From NCBI RefSeq assembly GCF_001693435.1, contig NZ_CM004509.1, positions 620,001-684,000 on the forward strand: a stretch of DNA of 64,000 bases. Direction: 5' to 3'. Both the position numbers and the translations under genes were made by a program. The stretch's first letter is position 1. Each line of letters begins with the position of its first letter. The notes under the pieces were generated by a model, which saw only the letters and a list, made by a program, of their open reading frames with translations, was not told the origin of the DNA and searched no databases. This DNA is from Gilliamella sp. wkB7 (GTDB lineage Bacteria > Pseudomonadota > Gammaproteobacteria > Enterobacterales > Orbaceae). Below, in pieces: positions 55,578-64,000 of this stretch.

Positions 55578-56033
55578 TTATTTAGTTTTAGCTTTTTCAT
55601 AATAATCCGCTAGGTTATTTTTTGCTTCAGAAAGTTCTTTTTCTGCATCATGTAATTTAGATTTTAATGCATCAATTTTATCATGATTTGCATCAACACC
55701 ATCTTTTTCATACTCTTTCGTTTTTTCGGCTAATTCTTTGGTTTTGTCAGAAACATTTTTGCTTTTTTCATCCACCAATCTTTTATATTTTTGCTCCAAT
55801 GTTTCATCGGAACAATTGGTATTAACTTGTTGAAGTGCTTTTTCAAGCCCTGTTACTTCAAAAGTATTATTGGCTTTTTTAGCTTGTTCTATTTTTGTTT
55901 CGATTGCTTGCTTTTTAGCATTGCAAGTTAATTCTTCACGTGTATCCTTACTTGATGCATAACTATTTACTGAAAACGCTGTAACTAAAGTGATAATGCC
56001 TAATTTACTTAATAACCCTATTGCTGATTTCAT
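55578..56033 (-). CDS. yqjC: DUF1090 family periplasmic protein (YqjC-like)
   Basis: A 151-residue protein with a signal peptide (to about SVNSYA) and a mature part rich in charged heptads. Two cysteines (LTCNAKKQAIETKIEQAK; NTNCSDETLEQ) fit the DUF1090/YqjC pattern, where the N-terminal motif is CxxKxxAIExQIxxA. The C-terminal half is a long coiled coil. The function is not established. It starts 16 bases after coaA and probably shares its transcript. It is longer than E. coli YqjC (about 122). Confidence 0.85.
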   Translation of the reverse strand: MKSAIGLLSKLGIITLVTAFSVNSYASSKDTREELTCNAKKQAIETKIEQAKKANNTFEVTGLEKALQQVNTNCSDETLEQKYKRLVDEKSKNVSDKTKELAEKTKEYEKDGVDANHDKIDALKSKLHDAEKELSEAKNNLADYYEKAKTK

Positions 56034-56049
56034 ATTGAACCCCCTAAGT

Positions 56050-56985
56050 TTATTTTCTTAATTGAACATAATCTACTTTGTGATCTTCACCTTTTGTCAA
56101 AATTAAACTGGCTCTTTCTCGGGTTGGTAAAATGTTTTCAACTAAATTTAATTCGTTTATATCGCGCCATAAGCGATTGGCAATACTGATTGCCTCTTGT
56201 TCAGGCAATTTAGAATAGTGATTGAAGTATGAATTAGGATCACTAAAAGCCCCTGCTCTAAATTTTAAAAAACGGTTCACATACCACTGATTTAATAAAG
56301 ATAAATCAGCATCAACGTATATTGAAAAATCGACATAATCCGAAACAAAGACTCGATTATGTGCTTGAGTATAATTGACCGGACCTTGTAATACGTTTAA
56401 TCCTTCCAAAATTAAAATATCTGGGCTGTCAATTACGATCTCTTCATTTTCTACAATATCATAAACTAAATGTGAATAAACCGGCGCTTTAACTTCCGCT
56501 TGTCCTGATTTAATATCCGCAACAAAGTTAATTAGCTTTTTAAGATTGTAAGATTGTGGAAAACCTTTTTTATTCATAATGCCTAGATCTTCAAGGCATT
56601 TATTTGGATATAAAAAACCGTCAGTGGTAACTAAAGCTACTTTTCTATGTTCAGGCCAGCGAGTTAACAATGCCTGTAATACACGTGCTGTAGTACTTTT
56701 ACCGACAGCAACACTGCCAGCAATACCAATTATATAAGGGATTTTTTGGCTTTTACCTAAAAATTTGGATAATACTGCCTGCCGACTAAAACTGTTACTA
56801 ATATAGAAATTAAGCAATCTTGATAAAGGTAAGTAAATTTCACTCACTTCATCCATTGATAAATCTTCATTGATTCCCTGTAGAGAAACGAGTTCTCCAG
56901 GTGTTAAGGTCATTGGTTCCGCATTACGCAAGCTTGCCCATTCTTTACGGCTAAATTGCATGTATGGACTCAAATGATTATTCAT
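56050..56985 (-). CDS. coaA: Pantothenate kinase (type I)
   Basis: The 311-residue kinase has Walker A in [42 protein letters not shown] and the ending [19 protein letters not shown], matching E. coli CoaA. It catalyses the first and rate-controlling step of coenzyme A synthesis and is inhibited by CoA. It is divergent from yihI over 168 bases. yqjC follows. Confidence 0.97.
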   Translation of the reverse strand: MNNHLSPYMQFSRKEWASLRNAEPMTLTPGELVSLQGINEDLSMDEVSEIYLPLSRLLNFYISNSFSRQAVLSKFLGKSQKIPYIIGIAGSVAVGKSTTARVLQALLTRWPEHRKVALVTTDGFLYPNKCLEDLGIMNKKGFPQSYNLKKLINFVADIKSGQAEVKAPVYSHLVYDIVENEEIVIDSPDILILEGLNVLQGPVNYTQAHNRVFVSDYVDFSIYVDADLSLLNQWYVNRFLKFRAGAFSDPNSYFNHYSKLPEQEAISIANRLWRDINELNLVENILPTRERASLILTKGEDHKVDYVQLRK

Positions 56986-57153
56986 GTTTATTTCTCTATA
57001 ATGATTGACTCTAGAATATTCGGCTCAGATTATACATAAAACTGTAATTTTACAATCACAAATTCACAATGTGTCTTCCTCATAGCTATATTTAAGACTT
57101 ACTGATAAAATACGTTGAATAAATGATTAACCAAAGTGTAAAACAGAGATAGT

Positions 57154-57645
57154 ATGTTAAAAACTAAATCGAAACAAAAACCCAAAAAAAGCCGTCAAGA
57201 AATTAATGAAGAGTCTCGTGAACTCAAACGTAAACGCAAACATAAAGGTTTGCCTAGTGGTTCACGCTTTAATAATACAGATAATAACAAAAATAACAAT
57301 ACTCAAAAAGCAGTAAAAGATCCACGTATAGGCAGTAAAACGCCGATTGCTTTAGTCGTTGATACAAATATCAATACTACTAAAGTAGTTAAACAATCTA
57401 AACCTAAAAAAACTGTTTTTTCACCACAACAAGAATTAGAGCAACTTGAAAACGATCCTAAATTGGATATGTTACTCGATTTAGTTGAACAAAATGGCAA
57501 GTTGACTAAAGAGCAACAAACTTATTTGGACAGCAAATTAAATCGAATTGATGAACTGATGCAAGAATTGGGTTATACCGACGATGATTTTGAAGATCTC
57601 GATGATCAAAAAGAAGATATCGTGAGTTTATTAAAACGTAATTAA
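57154..57645 (+). CDS. yihI: Der GTPase-activating protein YihI
   Basis: A 163-residue protein with a basic, disordered N-terminal half ([39 protein letters not shown]) and an acidic helical C-terminal half ([44 protein letters not shown]). This matches YihI, which stimulates GTP hydrolysis by the ribosome assembly factor Der. It lies upstream of hemN as in E. coli, with a small gene candidate between. Confidence 0.93.
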   Translation: MLKTKSKQKPKKSRQEINEESRELKRKRKHKGLPSGSRFNNTDNNKNNNTQKAVKDPRIGSKTPIALVVDTNINTTKVVKQSKPKKTVFSPQQELEQLENDPKLDMLLDLVEQNGKLTKEQQTYLDSKLNRIDELMQELGYTDDDFEDLDDQKEDIVSLLKRN

Positions 57646-57691
57646 TAGTAGGTAATGGTTTTAGCTTGCCTAATATTAATTTTTCAGTAAC

Positions 57692-57722
57692 GTCAGGGAT
57701 TGAGTCATAAAAAATCCCTGAC
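57692..57722 (+). terminator. Hairpin after yihI, possible terminator
   Basis: Ten-base arms GTCAGGGATT/AATCCCTGAC around 11 bases, 47 bases after the yihI stop. No T-tract follows, so termination is uncertain. Confidence 0.5.
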
Positions 57723-57786
57723 ACACGTTGATAATAATGGATGTCTTATTCAAATCATAATTTATAACAATAGCGAGCAAATAGTA

Positions 57787-57987
57787 ATGCCAATATTGAT
57801 AATGTTAAGTTTATATTTTGGATTATTAATTTGCACATTATTGTATTTGCATAAAACAAACCAGATTAAACTGAAACTGACAACAAAAACCAGAGCAAAA
57901 CGTATAACTAAGCGAAAACCAACTTTAATAAGTCATGGATATAATAACGCTAAACACAGACTTAAACGGAAAAAGAAGCATGACTGA
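57787..57987 (+). CDS. Small basic single-pass membrane protein upstream of hemN
   Basis: This 66-codon frame starts at ATG 57787 with a hydrophobic segment (MPILIMLSLYFGLLICTLLYLH) followed by a strongly basic tail (KTRAKRITKRKP; KHRLKRKKKHD). Its stop overlaps the hemN start by 8 bases (ATGACTGA), an arrangement typical of translational coupling. I recognise no family; in some other gammaproteobacteria a membrane protein of unknown function (DUF2489) occupies this place, and this might be a reduced relative. The ribosome site is weak. Confidence 0.45.
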   Translation: MPILIMLSLYFGLLICTLLYLHKTNQIKLKLTTKTRAKRITKRKPTLISHGYNNAKHRLKRKKKHD

Positions 57988-59350
57988 AACACAATTATGG
58001 GATCAGACCTTAATTGAAAAATATAACTATTCTGGTCCAAGATATACTTCGTATCCCACTGCACTTGAATTTAATGAAAGTTATAATGAACAGGATTTTT
58101 TGAACGCGACTTCTCGTTACCCCACTCAACCATTATCCTTATATGTACATATTCCGTTTTGTCATAAACTTTGTTATTTTTGTGGTTGTAACAAACTTAT
58201 TACTCGTCAAACACACAAAGTCACTAAATACCTTGATATTTTAGACATTGAAATAGCAAAACGCGCCAAACTTTTTGAAAACAGAGTTGTTACACAAATG
58301 CATTGGGGAGGAGGAACCCCCACCTTTTTAACGGTTCAAGAAATTAGCCGATTAATTACCTCTCTAAAATCCCATTTTAACTTTGCTGATAATGCCGAGC
58401 TGTCAATTGAAATCGATCCTCGTGAAATTACGCCACAAACTATCGATCATTTAGCCAGTGTTGGGTTTAATCGCTTAAGTATGGGGATTCAGGATTTTAA
58501 TCATGAAATCCAAAATCTGATTAATCGCGAACAGGACGAAAATCTAATTCGGTCATTGATCGACCAAGCTCGCAAAAATCGTTTTCATTCAATTAGCCTT
58601 GATCTAATTTATGGTTTACCCAAACAAACGGTTGCCAGCTTTACCGAAACACTCAATAAAGTGATTGATATCTCGCCGGATCGTTTAAGTGTGTTCAATT
58701 ATGCACATTTACCAAGTCGCTTTGCAGCTCAACGCAAAATCAAAGATAACGATTTGCCCAATGCGGCGCAAAAATTATTGATTTTACAAACCAGTATTGA
58801 AAAGCTAACCCAAGCAGGCTATCAATATATTGGTATGGATCATTTTGCTAAACCAACCGATGAACTTGCTCTTGCTCAACAGAACAATAAATTACATCGA
58901 AACTTTCAAGGTTATACCACACAAGGCGATGCAGATTTGCTCGGATTAGGTGTCTCTTCAATTAGTATGTTAGGCGATAGTTATGCGCAAAATCAAAAAG
59001 ATCTTAAAATCTACCAGCAACAAGTCGAAGAGATTGGTAATGGTTTATGGAAAGGCTTCACATTAGATCGTGATGACCTTATCCGTCGTGATGTGATAAA
59101 ACAATTAATTTGTCATTTTTATCTTGATAAAAAAATGATTGAACAGCAATACAATATTAATTTCGAAGATTATTTTGCCGAAGATTTAGCACTTTTACAG
59201 CCATTGCAGAAAGATGGATTGGTCATCATTCATTGCGATAAAATTGAAGTTCCACTTAAAGGTCATTTACTGATCCGTAATATCTGCATGTGTTTTGATA
59301 CTTATATGCGTAAAATGGCAAGACAACAGCAGTTTTCGCGAGTAATTTAA
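57980..59350 (+). CDS. hemN: Oxygen-independent coproporphyrinogen III oxidase
   Basis: From the ATG at 57980 the protein has 456 residues, equal to E. coli HemN (457). The radical-SAM cluster motif is in PFCHKLCYFCGCNKL (CxxxCxxC plus extra Cys), with MHWGGGTPTFL and SLDLIYGLPKQT following. It makes protoporphyrinogen IX in heme synthesis without oxygen, suiting a low-oxygen niche. An upstream in-frame ATG (57935) adds residues absent from relatives; GGAAAAAGAAG precedes the chosen start. Confidence 0.95.
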   Translation: MTETQLWDQTLIEKYNYSGPRYTSYPTALEFNESYNEQDFLNATSRYPTQPLSLYVHIPFCHKLCYFCGCNKLITRQTHKVTKYLDILDIEIAKRAKLFENRVVTQMHWGGGTPTFLTVQEISRLITSLKSHFNFADNAELSIEIDPREITPQTIDHLASVGFNRLSMGIQDFNHEIQNLINREQDENLIRSLIDQARKNRFHSISLDLIYGLPKQTVASFTETLNKVIDISPDRLSVFNYAHLPSRFAAQRKIKDNDLPNAAQKLLILQTSIEKLTQAGYQYIGMDHFAKPTDELALAQQNNKLHRNFQGYTTQGDADLLGLGVSSISMLGDSYAQNQKDLKIYQQQVEEIGNGLWKGFTLDRDDLIRRDVIKQLICHFYLDKKMIEQQYNINFEDYFAEDLALLQPLQKDGLVIIHCDKIEVPLKGHLLIRNICMCFDTYMRKMARQQQFSRVI

Positions 59351-59367
59351 TTTTAGTTAAGCCCAAA

Positions 59368-59391
59368 AAGTTACGGCTAACACCGTAACTT
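59368..59391. terminator. Bidirectional terminator between hemN and rsmC
   Basis: Perfect stem AAGTTACGG/CCGTAACTT with a 6-base loop between convergent genes; poly-A on the left gives a T-run for the minus-strand transcript of rsmC, and the right side is TATTTAAAT. Confidence 0.75.
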
Positions 59392-59425
59392 ATTTAAATA
59401 AATTGAAAGAAATGCTTTTAGCTAT

Positions 59426-60466
59426 TTAATGACTCGCTAAATAAACTTTAAATTTAGTTGTTTGTGCAATGACTTCCACACTTTTGAATGTTTCGTCTAA
59501 AATTGATTGATAAGGCAAAAATGAATTTGCCACAATGCACAAATAACCATTTAATTTTAGATGCTTTTTGGCTTCTTTAATTAGCGTATTGACGGCTGTG
59601 TAATTTGTCTCTTTACCATCATGAAAAGGAGGGTTAGAGATGATAAGATGATATTTATCATTCAAATTAGAAAATACATCACTTGCAACAACACTTCCTT
59701 TGACATGGTTACAATTTAGCGTAGCTTTACTTGACTCAATTGCTGCACTACTCACATCTGACAGGGTGAGCTCAATATCTGGATATAGTTTACCGACAAC
59801 CGTAGATAATATGCCCGAACCACAGCCAACATCTAACACATTGCCTTTGATGATTTCAGCATGGTCAACTAAAGCATTGAGTAATAATTCGGTTCCAGAA
59901 TCTAACCCTTTTTGGCTAAACACACCTGGCAAACTTTTAATTTCAATATTTTGATTTTCAATGGTTAGATGATAACTCAACCACCATTCATTTAAATCAA
60001 ACGCTAAACGACTTTCAGCCTGAAAATGGTACAATCCACAGCGTCTTGCACTATCAATTTTTTGAATGGTACCAAAATCATTTAATAAAGCTTCAACACT
60101 TTTTACACCAGTACGATTTTCGCCGACGATAAAGATATCGCTCCCTTTGGGCATATTATTAAGTAAATAAGAGAGCTGAAATTGTGCTTCACTTTTCGTT
60201 TTTGGCCAGTAATAAATTAGCGTATTCATTCCAGCATAAAATTTAGCATCCGGGAGTAACGAAAAATTAGTTTGCGCTCCACGCACACTATTTTTTAGAC
60301 GCAAATAAGTATGAAACTGAGTACAGTGAATTTTAACTTGATTTGCGACCATTATTGCAGGATAACTATCTTGAATATCACCTGCAATAATCACATTTTT
60401 ATCATTAAAAAATGTTTGATGACGTTCAATTACCTGACTTGCTGGAGTAAAAACAGATGTTGCCAT
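59426..60466 (-). CDS. rsmC: 16S rRNA (guanine(1207)-N2)-methyltransferase RsmC
   Basis: The 346-residue enzyme has a degenerate N-terminal methyltransferase-like half and an active C-terminal half with the SAM motif VLDVGCGSGILSTVV and the catalytic ISNPPFHDG. It methylates G1207 of 16S rRNA in the assembled 30S subunit. It diverges from holD over 89 bases, the same layout as in E. coli. Confidence 0.96.
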   Translation of the reverse strand: MATSVFTPASQVIERHQTFFNDKNVIIAGDIQDSYPAIMVANQVKIHCTQFHTYLRLKNSVRGAQTNFSLLPDAKFYAGMNTLIYYWPKTKSEAQFQLSYLLNNMPKGSDIFIVGENRTGVKSVEALLNDFGTIQKIDSARRCGLYHFQAESRLAFDLNEWWLSYHLTIENQNIEIKSLPGVFSQKGLDSGTELLLNALVDHAEIIKGNVLDVGCGSGILSTVVGKLYPDIELTLSDVSSAAIESSKATLNCNHVKGSVVASDVFSNLNDKYHLIISNPPFHDGKETNYTAVNTLIKEAKKHLKLNGYLCIVANSFLPYQSILDETFKSVEVIAQTTKFKVYLASH

Positions 60467-60555
60467 AGTACCTCAATGAAAAAACCTTTATAATTTTAGT
60501 CGTTGATTATACAATTAACCCTTATTATTCACTAATAAAAAATAGTAATTCCATA

Positions 60556-60963
60556 ATGACTGAACAAGATTGGTATTTGCAACAATGCAATATTACTCAA
60601 TATATTTTGCGTAATTCAGCAGTATTTAAAGGTGAAATGGCAACCCATATTAGTGATGAAATTCGTTTAATTGTTGTTGCCGACCAAAAACCAATGCAAA
60701 AAATATACAAAGATATTCTTAATGCTATTCGACTTAAAGAAGATCAAGTATTAATACTTACACCATCACAATTGATTATTCCAGCTAGCGATATAAAAAC
60801 AGTAGTTTGGTTTATCGATATTACGCCTGATGAAAACTGGCAAAATCAATTAACCATACAAACAGCAAGTTTAGATGTTTTAGCTAATGCACCACAACAA
60901 AAACGCCAACTTTGGCGACAATTATGCCAATATGAAAACTATTTCCATCCTCAACCACAATGA
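60556..60963 (+). CDS. holD: DNA polymerase III psi subunit
   Basis: The 135-residue protein begins MTEQDWYLQQCNITQYILRNSAVFKGE, which fits HolD (chi-binding N-terminal segment followed by the compact psi fold). Psi links the clamp loader to chi and single-strand-binding protein. The weakly conserved sequence is supported by location: divergent from rsmC and overlapping rimI by 32 bases, exactly the E. coli arrangement. Confidence 0.9.
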   Translation: MTEQDWYLQQCNITQYILRNSAVFKGEMATHISDEIRLIVVADQKPMQKIYKDILNAIRLKEDQVLILTPSQLIIPASDIKTVVWFIDITPDENWQNQLTIQTASLDVLANAPQQKRQLWRQLCQYENYFHPQPQ

Positions 60964-61393
60964 TTTAACCGAGGCTTTTGCTTTAGAGCAGCTTTGCCAT
61001 ACGCTTCCATGGTCTAAAACGACGTTTTTTTCAAATCAAGGCGATCGTTATTTAAATTTAAAACTGACCATAGATAATAAAATAATTGGTTTTTGCATCT
61101 GCCAACTAGTTGCCGATGAAGCCAATCTATTTAACATTGCTATTCATCCTGAATTTAGACAGAAAGGCTTAGCTAAAGAGCTTTTAAATAAATTAATTGA
61201 AGAATTGATGTCACTCAATTCTAATAAACCTATTGCCTCTTTATGGTTAGAAGTGAGAAAATCCAACAATGCAGCGATTCGCTTATATCATTCACTTGGT
61301 TTTAACCAAATAACAATCAGAAAAAATTATTACCCAACTGTTGATGGAAAACAGGAAGATGCCATTATAATGGCCTATACCTTAACTTTATAA
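60932..61393 (+). CDS. rimI: Ribosomal protein S18 N-alanine acetyltransferase RimI
   Basis: From the ATG at 60932 the protein has 153 residues. It follows RimI: HTLPWSKTTFFSNQGDRYLNLKL, ANLFNIAIHPEFRQKGLAKELL (acetyl-CoA binding loop), LWLEVRKSNNAAIRLYHSLGF and RKNYYPTVDGKQEDAIIM. It acetylates the N-terminus of S18. A frame 45 bases upstream within holD is open but adds residues missing in relatives. It overlaps holD by 32 bases. Confidence 0.95.
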   Translation: MKTISILNHNDLTEAFALEQLCHTLPWSKTTFFSNQGDRYLNLKLTIDNKIIGFCICQLVADEANLFNIAIHPEFRQKGLAKELLNKLIEELMSLNSNKPIASLWLEVRKSNNAAIRLYHSLGFNQITIRKNYYPTVDGKQEDAIIMAYTLTL

Positions 61394-61406
61394 AACAGCA
61401 AAGTAT

Positions 61407-62048
61407 ATGACAATGCAAAGCAATAGAGCCCTACTTTTTGTAAATGGGGAACCGCCCAAGTGCTATCCCAACAATATAGATAAATATGCTTTTATTGCCG
61501 CAACAGATGGGGCTTATCATAACTATCTTTATACTTCATCAATAATCCCTAATTATATTATTGGTGATTTAGATAGTTTAGATAAAAGCCGTTCTCTACC
61601 AAGAGGAACTGAAATTATTCATACCCCTGATCAGAATAAAACGGATTTTGAGAAAGCAATCTTATTTTTAGCAAATAAAGGGGTGAAAAAATTTGATATT
61701 TATGGTGCTTCTGGTCATGCCAGTGACCATTTCTTAGGAAATTTATCAGTTGCAATGTATTATTATCATCGATTGGATTTTACTTTTTATGATAACTATT
61801 GTCAGTTCTTTTTTTCCAAAAAACAGCAAACTATTTATGATGTAAAAAACCATATCATTTCTTTTATCCCTTTGTCTAAAGTCACAAATGTCACAATTAC
61901 AGGCGTTAAATATCCATTAAGTAATGCAACATTAACGTTAAGAGGATTAACAAGCTTAAGAAATAAAGCCATCATGGATTTTGTAGAAATATCCTTTAAA
62001 AACGGTGATTTACTTGTTTTTATAGAAAATAAATGTACACAAGATTGA
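61407..62048 (+). CDS. thiN: Thiamine pyrophosphokinase
   Basis: A 213-residue enzyme with the TPK motifs FIAATDGAYHNY, IIGDLDSLDKS and TPDQNKTDFEKAI, then the C-terminal beta domain containing VKYPLSNATLTLRGLTSLRN. It makes thiamine diphosphate directly from thiamine and ATP. E. coli instead uses ThiK and ThiL, so this suggests salvage of external thiamine. It follows rimI by 13 bases and may be in the same operon. The name thiN is used for the family. Confidence 0.88.
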   Translation: MTMQSNRALLFVNGEPPKCYPNNIDKYAFIAATDGAYHNYLYTSSIIPNYIIGDLDSLDKSRSLPRGTEIIHTPDQNKTDFEKAILFLANKGVKKFDIYGASGHASDHFLGNLSVAMYYYHRLDFTFYDNYCQFFFSKKQQTIYDVKNHIISFIPLSKVTNVTITGVKYPLSNATLTLRGLTSLRNKAIMDFVEISFKNGDLLVFIENKCTQD

Positions 62049-62130
62049 CAATAACATTTACATTACTTTACAATACCGTACACAACTATACACACATTAG
62101 CAGAAGAATTACTTAAAAAGGGCCTCCTCC

Positions 62131-62928
62131 ATGTTCATTAAAAAACTGTTTGTGCTTATTTGCTCTTCACTAATTTCTTTTGTGGTTTATGCACAAGACC
62201 AAACTATCGTAAATGAAACAAATAAAGTAGTTGATTCTTTTTTTCAGTGTGATAATCAATTTTTCAAGCAATTAGCAATAAGTAAAAACACTTTCGGTCA
62301 GTATGCGGATTTAGCCACTGTTGATAACTTTGCTTATATTGTTGTCGATTCGGTTGAATATAATAACAAAAATAAGGTGATATTTAAAAAACCAATTGAA
62401 TACAAAGGATTAAAGATTGTTGGCTATCAAAATATCTTTATCCCAACACCATTATCTGGCCAATTTTATTATTGGGGATTTATTTTAGACAATAAATCTC
62501 AAGACGTTAAACAGTCGCTTACTAACATTAACTGGTTAAATTTTAACGAAAAAATTTATTTTGCTAATCCTAGAATTTATGACCGCAAAAGTAAAAATCA
62601 AACTTGGTTAGATAACCCTTATTCAATTGACATGGTGATACCAAAACCGGGTACTGTTGAAAAGTCCTTATATTTAGAACCGATTGCAGATAATCAGAGT
62701 CGTATAATTTGCTCAATACAAGGAGATATTAATAAAAAAATTCTCTATTCAGTACGCCCAGATATGAAACCTATCGATAAGGAGTATGAAGCAAAGCGTA
62801 AAAAAAGAATTGAAGATTATAACCGATTAAAACAAAAAGAGAATCAAGAAAAACTGAAATCCCAGCAAGAAAAAGATATTAATCAAAAGTTAATCATAAC
62901 TAATTCAAAAAATGGGGATAAACTCTAA
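62131..62928 (+). CDS. Exported protein of unknown function with charged C-terminal tail
   Basis: I do not recognise this 265-residue protein. It has a signal peptide (MFIKKLFVLICSSLISFVVYA), a mature domain with many aromatic strand-like stretches (AYIVVDSVEYNNKNKVIF; SGQFYYWGFIL) and two cysteines (FFQCDNQF and RIICSIQG), and a very charged helical tail from about 215 (YEAKRKKRIEDYNRLKQKENQEKL). It probably acts in the periplasm. The next gene begins immediately after its stop codon, so the two are expressed together. No clear Shine-Dalgarno precedes the ATG. Confidence 0.6.
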   Translation: MFIKKLFVLICSSLISFVVYAQDQTIVNETNKVVDSFFQCDNQFFKQLAISKNTFGQYADLATVDNFAYIVVDSVEYNNKNKVIFKKPIEYKGLKIVGYQNIFIPTPLSGQFYYWGFILDNKSQDVKQSLTNINWLNFNEKIYFANPRIYDRKSKNQTWLDNPYSIDMVIPKPGTVEKSLYLEPIADNQSRIICSIQGDINKKILYSVRPDMKPIDKEYEAKRKKRIEDYNRLKQKENQEKLKSQQEKDINQKLIITNSKNGDKL

Positions 62929-63453
62929 ATGAAAAAATTATATTTGTTATTTATTCTCTTTTCTTTTTCAGCTTTAGGTAATGATTTTAACACTTCAGCT
63001 TCAACCAGTAATAATAAAAGTAATACAAGTAACTCTCAGGAAACAAATGAAAATTTAAAAGATTCGCGCATTGGGGAACAATTTATCCCAATGACTAAAT
63101 TTAATGAAGATAAATCGATAGGCTATTCTTTTATTGATAGGAGTTCTATTGTTCTGCATCCCTATAATAAAAAAATTCGAGTATTTAATGAGGTGGTGAA
63201 TTTTATCCCTCCACTCACGCAAGAAAATAGTGAAGGTGAAAAAATCACATACCGATCAATTGTGATTCAACATTTCGCAAACTGTGACAAGAAAGAAATC
63301 GCTAAAGGAATAATCCAATTATTTGAAAATTACTTTGGTGATGGTCGTTTGGTGAGTACTAATGACACACCTAACCAATGGGCAAATGCAATTGACAATA
63401 ATGAACAACGTCGATTGTTAATTGTTGCTTGTTCATTATCTATTGCTCATTAA
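62929..63453 (+). CDS. Exported protein of unknown function (possible surface-adhesin-E-like domain)
   Basis: A 174-residue protein with a short signal peptide (MKKLYLLFILFSFSALG), a Ser/Asn/Thr-rich linker (about 20-45), and a C-terminal domain (SIGYSFIDRSSIVLHP; KIRVFNEVVNFIPP; RSIVIQHFANCDKKEIA; LLIVACSLSIAH). The IDRSSIV and xxxNCDKKE elements are reminiscent of surface-adhesin-E-like domains, a weak resemblance only. Its ATG directly abuts the stop of the upstream exported protein, suggesting that they work together. The two cysteines may form a disulfide. Confidence 0.55.
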   Translation: MKKLYLLFILFSFSALGNDFNTSASTSNNKSNTSNSQETNENLKDSRIGEQFIPMTKFNEDKSIGYSFIDRSSIVLHPYNKKIRVFNEVVNFIPPLTQENSEGEKITYRSIVIQHFANCDKKEIAKGIIQLFENYFGDGRLVSTNDTPNQWANAIDNNEQRRLLIVACSLSIAH

Positions 63454-63481
63454 ATATTACTGATTTTTTGTTGATATCTGA

Positions 63482-63500
63482 CTGCCACTTCTTGTGGCAG
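63482..63500 (+). terminator. Hairpin upstream of cyaY, probable terminator of the exported-protein pair
   Basis: Stem CTGCCAC/GTGGCAG with TTCTT loop, 28 bases after the stop at 63453. No long T-tract follows. Confidence 0.55.
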
Positions 63501-63555
63501 ATAGTTATCGATTATGCTAATATCATTTTACTACATCAATATTGATTAATTTCCT

Positions 63556-63867
63556 ATGAACATCACTGAATTTCATGCAATTACCGATCAACTATTTAAT
63601 AAGATCGAATTATTTTTAGATCACTTTGCCGAAGAACAAGACATTGACATTGATTATGAAATAAATGGTAATGTGATTACCATAACTTTTCCCAATTACA
63701 GTAAAATTATCGTCAATACTCAAGAACCTCTTTTCCAAGTTTGGCTAGCGACAGAAAAACAAGGATATCACTTTGATTATTCAGAAAATGATTGGGTATG
63801 CACTCGCACTAAGCAATCATTTGATAAAATCTTCTCACAATCAGTCACGGATCAAGCGACAGTATAA
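63556..63867 (+). CDS. cyaY: Iron-binding frataxin-like protein CyaY
   Basis: The 103-residue protein has the frataxin fold: an acidic first helix (DQLFNKIELFLDHFAEEQDIDIDYE), then NVITITFPNYSKIIVNTQEPLFQVWLA and GYHFDYSENDWVCTRT. CyaY binds iron and modulates Fe-S cluster assembly by IscS. It is of normal length, and is followed by a terminator hairpin. Confidence 0.95.
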   Translation: MNITEFHAITDQLFNKIELFLDHFAEEQDIDIDYEINGNVITITFPNYSKIIVNTQEPLFQVWLATEKQGYHFDYSENDWVCTRTKQSFDKIFSQSVTDQATV

Positions 63868-63889
63868 CGACAAAGTTCTAAAAATAGGT

Positions 63890-63912
63890 AAGGCAAATTA
63901 AATTTTTGCCTT
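63890..63912. terminator. Terminator between cyaY and the next, convergent gene
   Basis: Stem AAGGCAAA/TTTGCCTT with a TTAAATT loop, then TATTATTA on the plus strand, 22 bases after the cyaY stop. It lies between convergent stop codons. Confidence 0.7.
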
Positions 63913-63935
63913 TATTATTACTCAAGTTTTCAATA

Positions 63936-64000
63936 TTAAAGTAAAGTAAGATTAGCTAATTTAATCACCAACCATTTAACCCCTTCATCAACAAAGGCAA
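63936..64000 (-). CDS. 3' end of an unidentified gene (truncated by window edge)
   Basis: On the minus strand one frame is open from the window edge to a TAA at 63936-63938, encoding AFVDEGVKWLVIKLANLTLL. Placement just beyond a bidirectional terminator, convergent with cyaY, supports a real gene end. Twenty residues are too few to name a family. Confidence 0.4.
   Translation of the reverse strand, partial: AFVDEGVKWLVIKLANLTLL

Overview
The window looks like a piece of the chromosome of an AT-rich gammaproteobacterium (by eye about one third G+C). Many blocks keep Escherichia coli gene order: rluD/bamD, leuS-lptE-holA-nadD, yeiW/yeiP, ygiF-glnE, rplM-rpsI-sspA-sspB, yfhM-pbpC-ndk, yihI-hemN, rsmC/holD-rimI. 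The low GC, the E. coli-like core genes, and the accessory content (tannases, an orphan VgrG, PmrAB, Fur-linked siderophore transport) suggest an Orbaceae gut symbiont such as Gilliamella. That assignment is an inference from gene content. No rRNA, tRNA, CRISPR array or complete insertion sequence was seen.

Region by region. 1-3.4 kb: 5' part of a siderophore-interacting ferric reductase, fructose-6-phosphate aldolase, and AraC- and LysR-type regulators. 3.4-8.3 kb: a direct tandem duplication of about 2.4 kb carrying a DUF4865 gene and a secreted tannase-family esterase; the second DUF4865 copy is a broken fragment and the two esterases have diverged. 8.6-13.6 kb: an orphan type VI secretion cassette with VgrG, a protein with a caspase-like His/Cys arrangement, and a translationally coupled membrane-anchored protein with a Sel1-like repeat. 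14.1-31.7 kb: housekeeping genes (proP, pgeF, rluD, bamD, leuS operon, infA, lysP, yeiW, yeiP, ttcA, glnE, ygiF). 31.7-35.4 kb: two fused ABC transporters behind a near-consensus Fur box. 35.5-38.7 kb: sspBA, rpsI-rplM, yrbL. 38.7-41.2 kb: a PAP2 phosphatase with a PmrA-box-like site upstream of pmrAB. 41.2-43.5 kb: an amino-acid ABC transporter lacking its ATPase gene. 44-53 kb: a DUF2157-like membrane protein, ndk, pbpC and the alpha-2-macroglobulin yfhM. 53.2-55.2 kb: a queuosine locus (queF, queC, yhhQ) led by a class I preQ1 riboswitch. 55.5-64 kb: yqjC, coaA, yihI, hemN, rsmC, holD, rimI, a thiamine pyrophosphokinase, two exported proteins of unknown function, cyaY and the 3' end of one more gene.

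Themes. Envelope defence: PmrAB with its PAP2 neighbour and yrbL, plus YfhM with PbpC. Iron: Fur-controlled ABC pair, ferric reductase, frataxin, and ExxE motifs in PmrB. Queuosine: precursor uptake and synthesis. Competition: the VgrG cassette. The most novel-looking parts are the VgrG/caspase-like/Sel1 cassette and the duplicated esterase locus with a second copy altered in family motifs.
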